A stretch of 64,000 nucleotides of DNA from JAICMB01 sp035295125. Its GTDB lineage: Bacteria; Acidobacteriota; Terriglobia; Bryobacterales; Bryobacteraceae. The notes beneath the pieces were generated by a model that saw only the letters and a program-made list of their open reading frames with translations, ran no database searches and was not told where the DNA came from. This document shows, in pieces, positions 18,213 to 26,135 of this stretch (positions within the stretch are counted from its first letter, which is position 1; every line of letters starts with the position of its first letter). The stretch spans positions 1-64,000 of the forward strand of contig DATGJP010000105.1 in NCBI GenBank assembly GCA_035295125.1, in the 5' to 3' direction. The position numbers were made by a program, and so were the translations under genes.

Positions 18213-21200
18213 GTGGAAATATCGAAGCAGTCCGGTCGAAACGGCACAGGCATTAAGATCAGTCTCGCAATTGCCTGTGTTGCAGCTCTCTTTATTGCGG
18301 CCCATACACTCCGATTCTCCGGTCGAGCACCGATGCTGACTCGCATAGCGGACATACGCCGTTTGTCGCCGGAACAGGCCGCGCGTCGGTATCCGGTAAA
18401 CCTCAAGGCAGTGACCTTGTATCACGACCCGCTGCTGCGGCTCCTGGTCGTACAGGACGAGACCGCCGGAATTCGCGTGGAAGTCCTGGATCAGCGCCAG
18501 GATTATGAATTAGGCGACGTGTTATCGATTCGCGGCATCACCGGGCGTGGCGAACTCTTTCCGATCATACAGAACGCGGTGGTGGAACGTGTTAGCCGGC
18601 GGGCTTCGCTCCGGCCGGTGAGCCTGATGGCATCGGAGTTGAACGCCCCCGGCCGCCAATCCTTGTATGCAGAGCTTAGGGGCGTCGTCGGATCGTGGAA
18701 CGAACACAACGGCCGGTTGCTGATTCGTGTATCGAATGGCGGCGTGACGTTCGACGTCATCGTTCTGCAGCGAAGCATCATCAATCCCGAAGGGCTCATC
18801 GGCGCCAGCGTGATCGTCCGTGGCGCTGTCAACGCGGTGTACAGCATCGGCGGAAATGTGATCGGAAGCCAGCTTCTGGTCGGCGGATTCAACGATTTCA
18901 TCGTTGATCGTGTCCAGGCCGGGCCGCACCCGCCGGCAGCAACGGCCGTATTAGCCCCCGCGACGTCGATCGCAGAGATTCGCAAGGCACCAGCAACAAG
19001 TCAGAATGCCAGCCGGCCGGTGTCTCTACGAGCTGTTGTGACGTTCTATGATCGCGATTGGCACATCCTGTTTGTTCAGGATGCAACCGGTGGCATTTTC
19101 GTCCACACACCCGGAGCGTTCGACGTTTCAACCTGGGATGATGTGGAGCTCCAAGGCGTGGTAAAGCCTGGCGGATTCGCACCGTTAATCGATCAGGCGG
19201 TATTTCGTGTTCGCGGGCGGCGCCCACCGCCTGAGCCGCTGCGCTTAAGTTCCGAAAACCTCTTCAGCGGCGGATACGACAGTCAGTGGGTGCAAACCGA
19301 AGGAGTGGTGCAGTCCATCCGCCGTGTCTACCAGCACATTGCGATAGGAATTAGATCGGGGCTATATCGCTATTCCCTGCACATCCCATATCCTTCGGAG
19401 CGGCCACTGCCTACGAATCTTCTGGATAGCACTGTACGCGTAAGTGGGGCGCAGGGCACTGTTATCAATGAACGCGGGCAGTTAATCGGGATTACTCTCT
19501 ATACCCCGGACCTGAGCTACATCCAAACTTTGAAGTCGGGACGGGAGGATCGGGAGATCCCAGTTCGGCCGATTGGGTCGCTTCTCAAGTTCTCTCTACG
19601 TGAGGACTGGCAACACCGTGTGGCAGTGCGAGGAACCGTTGAATACCAACGGCTCCGCGAGCGCGAACTCTATATCAGCGACGGCACCGCGGGACTATTA
19701 GTCCATACCGACCAGGAGGAAGTGTTCCAACCCGGCGAGCGCGTGAAAGCCACGGGATTTGCAACGCCCGGCGAAATTAGTCCCTCGTTGGAAGACAGTA
19801 CGGTATCGCGGCTGCCGGAGCCCACGTCATTGCAGCCGGTGAGCGTGGACGCACGCGGCGCTTTGAGCGGCAATTACAACGGCCAGGTCGTACGCGTCGA
19901 TAGTTACCTGGTAAGCCGGGTGCTTCAGTCCTCTGAACAGGTCCTCACGCTGCAGGCGGGCGACGTATTGTTCACTGCATCACTAGAGAACGGTGGAGCG
20001 GAGGACAGCCTGCGCGACCTGCGCCCTGATTCCCTCCTTCGACTTACCGGCGTTTGCGTGGTGCGCAGTGCGGAGCGCGATGGTGTCCCGCGTTCCTTTC
20101 AGATTCTGCTGCGCGGCCCTGAGGACGTCACCGTGGTTCGTAGCGCCTCGTGGTGGACTCGCGGCCGCGTGGTCGGAGTCGCCGCATGGCTCGGAGCGGT
20201 AATGCTGTGCTCGGCGGTGTGGATATGGATACTCACCCGGCGAGTGCGCCAGCAGACCCAAATCATCGGAGCCAAACTAAAAACCGAAGCAGCCCTCAAG
20301 GAAGCGGCAGAAGCTGCCAGTGCTGCGAAGAGCGAGTTTCTCGCCAATATGAGCCACGAGATCCGCACACCGATGAATGGCGTCATCGGAATGCAGGAAC
20401 TCCTGGATAGCACCGTTCTCGACGTGCAGCAACGGGAGTATCTCGACGCTGCGCGTGAATCGGCGAGCTCTTTATTGTCCATCCTCAACGCCATTCTCGA
20501 TCTCTCCAAAATCGAAGCCGGACGGATGGAACTCGCATCGGAACGCTTTTCCGTCGCGGCACTGGTCGAAGAGACACGCCGCACGATGATTGCGGTGACC
20601 CGAAAGAAAGGGCTTCAGTTCAACTTTACGATCGACGAACATATTCCGCGCTTCGCGCTCGGCGATCCGCTTCGGCTCCGGCAGGTGCTGCTGAATCTGA
20701 TCTGCAATGCCGTTAAGTTCACGCCGGCCGGAACGATTCGAATCGACGCTGGGTTGATGTCGCACGAGGGGGCGGAGTTCGTGTTGCGGTTCACAGTCAC
20801 GGATACGGGGGTCGGAATCCCCAAGTACGCCCAACAAGAGATCTTCGAAGCGTTCCGTCAGGCGGACAACTCGATCACACGGAACTACGGTGGAACCGGA
20901 TTGGGGCTAGCGATTTCCAAGCGGCTAGTCGAACTGATGGGTGGCGACATCTGGGTTGAAAGCGAAATCGGCCAAGGAAGTTCCTTTTCGTTTACCGTTC
21001 GGCTCGTCGAACCTTCCACGATGCCTGAAGAACATATAACGGTGCAACCTACCTCGAAGCCTCTCAGTACGGCGCGGCCGTTACGGCTGCTATTGGTAGA
21101 GGACAATCCGGTAAACCAGTTGCTCGCGGTCCGCGCGCTCGAGCGATCAGGGCATGCGGTTACGGTTGCTTGCACAGGGCGGGAAGCGGTAGCCAAGTCC

Positions 21201-21470
21201 GCATCTGCAGAGTTTGATCTGATTCTGATGGACGTCCAGATGCCCGAGATGGACGGTCTCGAAGCCACCCGCCAGATCCGTCGACGCGAAGGCGGAGCCG
21301 GGAGTCACGTTAGGATCATGGCCTTAACTGCATGTGCTATGAACGGGGATCGCGAGCGTTGCTTGGAAGCCGGAATGGACGGCTACTTCACCAAACCGCT
21401 GAACATACCTTCATTGTTGGAATCGCTGGCCATGTTTTCGTCGGAATGCGAAGCCTGTTCGAAGCCTTAG
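18213..21470 (+). CDS. Membrane hybrid histidine kinase with repeated OB-like ectodomain
   Basis: A 1085-residue protein starting at GTG 18213, with GGTGAGG upstream. TM1 is at residues 14-32. The periplasmic part (about 35-645) holds at least three repeats of the pattern V-x-L-x-A-V-T-x-Y-x(5)-LFVQD-x-T-x-GI, near 60, 270 and 470, resembling OB-fold (tRNA_anti-like) modules. TM2 is near 652-672, followed by a coiled linker, HisKA with phospho-acceptor His715 in MSHEIRTPMNG, and HATPase_c with NAVKFTPAG, DTGVGIP and GGTGLGLAI. A C-terminal REC domain has phospho-acceptor Asp1007 in LILMDVQMPEMDG. No partner output regulator is adjacent, so the phosphorelay target is unknown. Confidence 0.93.
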   Translation: MEISKQSGRNGTGIKISLAIACVAALFIAAHTLRFSGRAPMLTRIADIRRLSPEQAARRYPVNLKAVTLYHDPLLRLLVVQDETAGIRVEVLDQRQDYELGDVLSIRGITGRGELFPIIQNAVVERVSRRASLRPVSLMASELNAPGRQSLYAELRGVVGSWNEHNGRLLIRVSNGGVTFDVIVLQRSIINPEGLIGASVIVRGAVNAVYSIGGNVIGSQLLVGGFNDFIVDRVQAGPHPPAATAVLAPATSIAEIRKAPATSQNASRPVSLRAVVTFYDRDWHILFVQDATGGIFVHTPGAFDVSTWDDVELQGVVKPGGFAPLIDQAVFRVRGRRPPPEPLRLSSENLFSGGYDSQWVQTEGVVQSIRRVYQHIAIGIRSGLYRYSLHIPYPSERPLPTNLLDSTVRVSGAQGTVINERGQLIGITLYTPDLSYIQTLKSGREDREIPVRPIGSLLKFSLREDWQHRVAVRGTVEYQRLRERELYISDGTAGLLVHTDQEEVFQPGERVKATGFATPGEISPSLEDSTVSRLPEPTSLQPVSVDARGALSGNYNGQVVRVDSYLVSRVLQSSEQVLTLQAGDVLFTASLENGGAEDSLRDLRPDSLLRLTGVCVVRSAERDGVPRSFQILLRGPEDVTVVRSASWWTRGRVVGVAAWLGAVMLCSAVWIWILTRRVRQQTQIIGAKLKTEAALKEAAEAASAAKSEFLANMSHEIRTPMNGVIGMQELLDSTVLDVQQREYLDAARESASSLLSILNAILDLSKIEAGRMELASERFSVAALVEETRRTMIAVTRKKGLQFNFTIDEHIPRFALGDPLRLRQVLLNLICNAVKFTPAGTIRIDAGLMSHEGAEFVLRFTVTDTGVGIPKYAQQEIFEAFRQADNSITRNYGGTGLGLAISKRLVELMGGDIWVESEIGQGSSFSFTVRLVEPSTMPEEHITVQPTSKPLSTARPLRLLLVEDNPVNQLLAVRALERSGHAVTVACTGREAVAKSASAEFDLILMDVQMPEMDGLEATRQIRRREGGAGSHVRIMALTACAMNGDRERCLEAGMDGYFTKPLNIPSLLESLAMFSSECEACSKP

Positions 21471-21889
21471 ATTCGAAGAAAGGCGCGTGATCCGCAGAAA
21501 TCCCCAATCGGCCAGCGCCGCTATCGTTCTTTGCGCAGGTGCACCGGCGGCTGTATGTGACCGATCCTGCTGCCCGATCGTTCTTCTCCGCCTGCAAGCC
21601 CTGCGACAAGTCCCATGCCTCCAGGCCATGATCCGTGAGACCGGCAACCAGCCAATCGGAGGACTGGGCGCGGCGGCAGAAAAGCTGCGAATTATCATAT
21701 GGCGCCCTGTTTCTTTGTCACGGCATGAAGGCCACCTAAGACCTCCAACATTAATAAGGATCGCTTTCGAGTGCCGTCACTTTCCGTAGAACGAGTTTTG
21801 CGAATATGCCGAGACACGGTTTTGTTTCCAAACCCGCGCGGCCGATATCATGTTGTAAGTCGGCTATCAGCCTTTAACCGGTCACGGCA
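21471..21889. other. Intergenic gap without a recognised feature
   Basis: About 420 bases. Short frames on both strands give no recognisable protein. No repeat copy or clear hairpin terminator was found. Confidence 0.45.
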
Positions 21890-22756
21890 ATGTCAATAGT
21901 TCAGGTCGGTCAGCGAAATTCGTCCTCACCGCTTACGAGCGAACAGATTGATGCTTTGTGGACGATTGATCATCCTTTCGATGGTTATAACAGGTTGAGA
22001 ATAGTCCTGTCAGAACATCCCGAGTCAGCCGACGAACTGCGCACCCAGATTTCACGCTCGTTGGGTTTGATGGGCAAGTTCGACGAAGCATGGGATGAGA
22101 TCGCTAAGGTCTCGAAAGACCCTCCCGAAATCGTAAAGGTTCGGATACAACTGGAGTCCGGGAGGCTGAAGAACTCTTCCGGCAGCGCTGAAGACTCAAA
22201 CCCATACTTCCTGAAGGCCCTTGAGCTGGCCGAGCAAGGACATTTCGACTACTACGCAGTTGATGCGGTTCACATGCTGGGAATTGTATCGAATGGCCCG
22301 GAGTCCGTTCAATGGAACGAGAAGGGGCTAGAGCTTGCTGACGGCTCGAGTGACGAACGAACGCGAAAATGGAAGGGCAGCCTCTTGAACAACCTAGGCT
22401 GGACGTACTTCAACATGGGTGACTTTAGCAAGGCGCTTGCCACTTTTGAAGCGGCGCTGGATTACCAGAAAGGCGCCGGCGATCCGGTGCGCATCCGCAT
22501 CGCGCAATGGACAGTTGGCCGATGTCTTCGCGCTCTGAAAAGATACGACGCGGCGCTTGCCATCCAGAGTGAACTGATTCAACATCCCGAGCAGGGTTAT
22601 GTATCGGAAGAACTGGGGGAGCTTCTCCTTGCGATGGAGCGGCACCAGGAAGCCAAGCTTCGGTTCAAAAAGGCTTATGAATTATTGGCTCGAAACTTGG
22701 GCGCGGACCCGCGCCAGACGAATCGCCTCGCTCGCCTGAGAGAACTGAGCGAATAA
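21890..22756 (+). CDS. TPR-repeat protein
   Basis: A soluble 288-residue protein. Helical pairs with TPR spacing are visible: SLLNNLGWTYFNMGDFSKALATFEAALDY near 165-195, then RIAQWTVGRCLRALKRYDAALAIQSELI and ELGELLLAMERHQEAKLRFKKAYEL. There is no signal peptide. It probably works as a protein-interaction scaffold. No Shine-Dalgarno is obvious before the ATG. The stop is followed at once by an interspersed repeat. Confidence 0.75.
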   Translation: MSIVQVGQRNSSSPLTSEQIDALWTIDHPFDGYNRLRIVLSEHPESADELRTQISRSLGLMGKFDEAWDEIAKVSKDPPEIVKVRIQLESGRLKNSSGSAEDSNPYFLKALELAEQGHFDYYAVDAVHMLGIVSNGPESVQWNEKGLELADGSSDERTRKWKGSLLNNLGWTYFNMGDFSKALATFEAALDYQKGAGDPVRIRIAQWTVGRCLRALKRYDAALAIQSELIQHPEQGYVSEELGELLLAMERHQEAKLRFKKAYELLARNLGADPRQTNRLARLRELSE

Positions 22757-22848
22757 GGCCTGCCCCATCTTGGCACGCATCCTGTTGAGCCATAAAGGGG
22801 GGCGCAGGCGCTTTCGCCTGCGCATACCGCTCTCGGAGACTTCTTGCG
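22757..22848 (+). repeat. Interspersed palindromic repeat, copy 2 (5' hairpin missing)
   Basis: It begins inside the first hairpin (GCCTGCCCCATCTTGGCACGCA), then CTGTTGAGCCATAAAGG, the second hairpin GCGCAGGCG-CTTT-CGCCTGCGC, and the tail CATACCGCTCTCGGAGACTT. It starts one base after the TPR gene's stop. Confidence 0.75.
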
Positions 22849-22879
22849 TCGGGGCTATTCAACGACTCGCAGCGTGTAT

Positions 22880-23551
22880 ATATTCTGAATCGCAGAGTTT
22901 CACGGTACAGCAAAGCGCGTGCGGAATACCGATGTCTGCGCAAGCTTACTCGCTTAACATGACGGTTGTACCTCCGTCGACGTTAGGATATCTGACTCTC
23001 TGGCCGACTGGTCACGTACAGCCGCTCGTCTCGACATTGAACCGTTGCAGGGGCAGATTGTGGCGAACGCGGCTATTGTGCCCACAGGCGCCGGTGGCGC
23101 GATCAGCACTTATGTCAGCGACGCTAGTGACGTTATCATCGATATCAATGGATATTTCGCGCCGCCAGGCAGTCCTGGTGGTTTGTAATTCTTCCCAACC
23201 TTTCCGTGCCGCGTTGCGGATACCCGGAATCCGACAGGCGCTTTCGGGGGCCCAGTCCTGGCGGCGCAGTCAGTGCGAAACTTCCCCATACCCGCGAGCA
23301 CTTGCCACGTGCCGCAGTCGGCACCCGCGTATTCATTGAATATGACGGTTGTGCCTCGTGGGCCGCTTGGGTATCTGACTACGTGGCCTAGCGGACAGGC
23401 TCAGCCATTAGTGTCAACGCTGAATTCGCTGGCGGGCCTGATCCTGGCGAACGCGGCGATTGTGCCAGGGGGCAGCGCCGGCGCCATCAGCGTGTTCGTC
23501 AGTAACACGACCGATCTGATTATCGATGCCAACGGGTATTTCGCTCCGTAG
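22880..23551 (+). pseudogene. Remnant of a secreted protein with two tandem 'YSLNMTVVP' domains
   Basis: Two copies of a roughly 90-residue domain are recognisable (22895-23175 and about 23195-23551). Both have AYSLNMTVVP, LGYLTxWPxGxxQPLVSTLN and IDxNGYFAP. This module occurs as a C-terminal repeat in many acidobacterial secreted proteins. Copy 1 has a 1-bp deletion near 23044 (expected AAC CGT TTG, found AACCGTTG). The linker carries an in-frame TAA at 23186-23188 just before FFPTFPCRVADTRNPTG. The upstream part and signal peptide are absent, apparently cut by the adjacent repeat. It is judged non-functional. Confidence 0.75.
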
Positions 23552-23826
23552 TCAGTGCTAAGGGATTCTCTCTGCACTTGCGTGATTCATCGCGGGATTT
23601 CCGTTAATTGCCAGACGCTCACTTTCGAGCCCATCGGGCAGCCATCGTGAAACCAATGCTACACATCAGGCGGTAGTAGCCGTTGGCGACGGCGTGGCGG
23701 GATGCTCGGACTTCCACTGGTACTCGCTCAAACAATGTGCGTTTCCCGGCATTTCCCGAGAAGGCAGCCGTCACGCAAAGTACTGTCATTTCGCGACCAT
23801 TGTTGCACTGTTGCGTCGAAGGTACC

Positions 23827-25257
23827 ATGCCTAATCAACGAGCGGCAGTGATCTTTTTGTCGGCCGCCAGCATGCTTTTCGGCCAACCGCGAATCGGGAT
23901 GTTGCCCGGTGTTCAGCCCTTCGTCGCGGTAGATTCGCCCCTGGTGGCTCTAACGCATGTGAGAGTCATTGACGGAACAGGCGGCGCGGTGCAGGAGGAC
24001 CGTACGATTATTATCAACCAGGGTAAGATCCAGGCCGTGGGCCCCTCGTCGCAGATTACGCTTCCGGCGGGCGCGAAAGTGATGGAGCTGGCCGGACACA
24101 CCGTAATTCCCGGACTGATCGGCATGCACCAGCACATGTTTTATCCGTCGGGCGGCGGCATTCCGATGTATCCCGAGCACGCCTTCAGTTTCCCGCGCCT
24201 GTACCTGGGGTGCGGCGTCACGACGATGCGTACGGGCGGCGCTATGGAGCCGTACACCGACCTGCGCGTGAAGAACCTCATCGACGCGGGGCGCATGCCG
24301 GGACCGAAGATAGACGTCACCGGTCCTTTCCTGGAGGGTGCTCCGGCAACCGTGCCGCAGATGTACGAGTTGAAGGGTCCCGAGGACGCACGCAAGATGG
24401 TGGAATATTGGGCGGGCGTGGGGGTAACCTCTTTCAAAGCATTCATGCACATCACGCGCGCGGAACTGGCCGCGGCGGTGGAGGAAGCGCACAAGCACAA
24501 GATCAAGGTGACCGGTCATCTGTGCGCGGTGGGGTTCCGCGAAGCGGCTGCGATCGGGATTGACAACCTGGAGCACGGCCTCATCGTGGACACCGAATTT
24601 ATGCCGGGAAAAAAGCCGGACGTGTGCCCCGACGGAGACGGGCGCCCAGTGCTGGCGAAGCTGGATATACAAGGCGGGCCGGTGCAGGACATGATCAAAG
24701 ACCTGGTGCAGCGCAACGTGGCGATTACGTCGACGCTGGCGGTGTTCGAAGCCGTGCAGCCCGAACGGCCGCCGCTCGAAACGCGGATGTTGGATGCAAT
24801 GACACCGCTGGCCGCGGTGAGCTACCTGTCGACACGGGCTCGGGAGGCGGAATACGCGGATCCCCTGCGCGCTGCGACGCTGAAGAAAGAGATGGAATTC
24901 GAGTATGCGTTCGTGAAAGCGGGCGGGCAGTTACTCGCCGGCGCCGATCCGACGGGCAATGGCGGAGCGCTAGCGGGATTCGCCGACCAGCGCAACATCG
25001 TGCTGCTGGTGGAGGCGGGATTCACGCCGGCTGAGGCAATTCGCATTTACACTTTAAACGCAGCGCAGTATCTGGGCGAGGCGGATCGGATCGGTACCAT
25101 CGCGGAGGGCAAAGCGGCGGACTTGGTAGTGGTCAATGGAGATCCATCGAAGAAGATCACCGATATCGAGAAAATGACTGTGGTGTTTCGCAATGGTGTT
25201 GGGTACGATACGCAGAAACTGATCAAGTCCGTGGATCATACGGTGGGGCTGTACTAG
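23827..25257 (+). CDS. Secreted amidohydrolase family enzyme
   Basis: A 476-residue protein from the ATG at 23827, which begins a signal peptide (PNQRAAVIFLSAASMLFGQ); an open extension to 23683 looks non-coding. TIM-barrel metal ligands of the amidohydrolase superfamily are visible: HxH at His101/His103 (IGMHQHMF), a candidate bridging Lys in SFKAFM, His in VTGHLC, His in NLEHGL, and Asp in LAGADPT. The strand motif GTIAEGKAADLVVVNGDP closes the metal-dependent hydrolase beta-sandwich. Prolidase-like dipeptidase or related periplasmic hydrolysis is possible; the substrate is unknown. Confidence 0.87.
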   Translation: MPNQRAAVIFLSAASMLFGQPRIGMLPGVQPFVAVDSPLVALTHVRVIDGTGGAVQEDRTIIINQGKIQAVGPSSQITLPAGAKVMELAGHTVIPGLIGMHQHMFYPSGGGIPMYPEHAFSFPRLYLGCGVTTMRTGGAMEPYTDLRVKNLIDAGRMPGPKIDVTGPFLEGAPATVPQMYELKGPEDARKMVEYWAGVGVTSFKAFMHITRAELAAAVEEAHKHKIKVTGHLCAVGFREAAAIGIDNLEHGLIVDTEFMPGKKPDVCPDGDGRPVLAKLDIQGGPVQDMIKDLVQRNVAITSTLAVFEAVQPERPPLETRMLDAMTPLAAVSYLSTRAREAEYADPLRAATLKKEMEFEYAFVKAGGQLLAGADPTGNGGALAGFADQRNIVLLVEAGFTPAEAIRIYTLNAAQYLGEADRIGTIAEGKAADLVVVNGDPSKKITDIEKMTVVFRNGVGYDTQKLIKSVDHTVGLY

Positions 25258-25375
25258 TGTGGTTGAAGTCGAGCAGGCTGAATGCCTGCCCCGCCTGCCC
25301 CACCTTGGCTCGCAGCCTGTTGAGTCATGAAGGTGTCGCAGGCGGTTTTCGCCTGCGCATGCCGCTCTCAAAGAC
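25258..25375 (+). repeat. Interspersed palindromic repeat, copy 3 (most complete)
   Basis: Order: GTGTGGTTGAAGTCGAG, hairpin CAGGCTGAATGCCTG, CACCTTGGCTCGCAGCCTG, TTGAGTCATGAAGGTGTCG, hairpin GCAGGCGGTTTTCGCCTGC, tail GCATGCCGCTCTCAAAGAC. It spans the whole gap between the amidohydrolase stop and the next ATG. Confidence 0.8.
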
Positions 25376-25765
25376 ATGAAATTCGCCGCGCGAACATTGC
25401 TCGCAGTCATCGCGGCAATGGTCGTGGCCTTCGTGCTGGTGATCGCGATCGAGTGGTTCAGCTCGATCGTCCATCCATTCCCTCCGAACGGGAACCTCCC
25501 TGAGCACGTGAAGCATTATCCGCATTGGGTCCTGGCCATCGTCGTGCCCGCCTGGGGAGCGACCATCGTGGCCGCTACGTGGGTTGCCTCCAGGCTCGGT
25601 GGCCGGCTCGCCGGTATTATCGTCGCATTCTTGCTCGCATGGGGGCTGATCTTTAACCTGACAACACTGCCCTATACTCCGTGGTTCAAGATCGCGATGT
25701 CCTGCGCCTTTCCGATTGCCTGCCTCCTTGGCATCCGATGCGGGCGACGGGCGCCTACCTCTTGA
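25376..25765 (+). CDS. Small membrane protein of unknown function
   Basis: A 129-residue, very hydrophobic protein with about four membrane segments: residues 8-28 (LAVIAAMVVAFVLVIAIEWF), 51-70, 77-97 and 104-122. It ends in a basic tail. The ATG abuts the end of a palindromic repeat and has no Shine-Dalgarno, so either initiation is unusual or the native leader was replaced. No family is recognised. Confidence 0.6.
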   Translation: MKFAARTLLAVIAAMVVAFVLVIAIEWFSSIVHPFPPNGNLPEHVKHYPHWVLAIVVPAWGATIVAATWVASRLGGRLAGIIVAFLLAWGLIFNLTTLPYTPWFKIAMSCAFPIACLLGIRCGRRAPTS

Positions 25766-25797
25766 CAATCTAGCTATCATATCTCGATAATCGAGTC
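25762..25797 (+). promoter_or_regulatory. Promoter and palindromic operator of the second PadR/ADOP module; possible leaderless start
   Basis: TTGACA at 25762-25767, an 18-base spacer and GATAAT at 25786-25791. The palindrome CTCGA-TAA-TCGAG (25783-25795) covers the -10 box. The ATG at 25798 is only 6 bases beyond the -10, so transcription should begin at or within the start codon. Confidence 0.6.
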
Positions 25798-26127
25798 ATG
25801 CCAGACCAGCCGACGGAACTCGTCCAGGGCACCCTCGATATGCTCATCCTCAAGGTCCTCGCCCTCCAACCAATGCACGGCTACGGCATCGCCAGCCGAA
25901 TCGAGCAGATGAGTGCGGGAACGTTCCACGTCAATCCTGGCTCATTGTTCCCCGCCTTTCGCCGCCTCGAACGCGCCGGCTGGATCGAGCCCGAATGGAA
26001 AGAGTCGGAAACCAGCCGCCGCGCCAAGTACTACCGCTTGACCAGTTCCGGCCGAAAGCAATTCAAAGCGGAAACCGCGGCCTGGGGCCGTCAAATCGCC
26101 GCGATAGCACGCATTCTCGAAGCGTAG
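25798..26127 (+). CDS. PadR family transcriptional regulator
   Basis: A 109-residue winged-helix repressor closely similar to the one at 11538: LVQGTLDMLILKVLALQPMHGYGIASRI, then SLFPAFRRLERAGWIEPEW and SRRAKYYRLTSSGRKQF. No ribosome-binding site exists between the promoter and ATG. It sits 8 bases upstream of its ADOP permease, which it presumably controls together with itself. Confidence 0.93.
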   Translation: MPDQPTELVQGTLDMLILKVLALQPMHGYGIASRIEQMSAGTFHVNPGSLFPAFRRLERAGWIEPEWKESETSRRAKYYRLTSSGRKQFKAETAAWGRQIAAIARILEA

Positions 26128-26135
26128 GAGGATTC

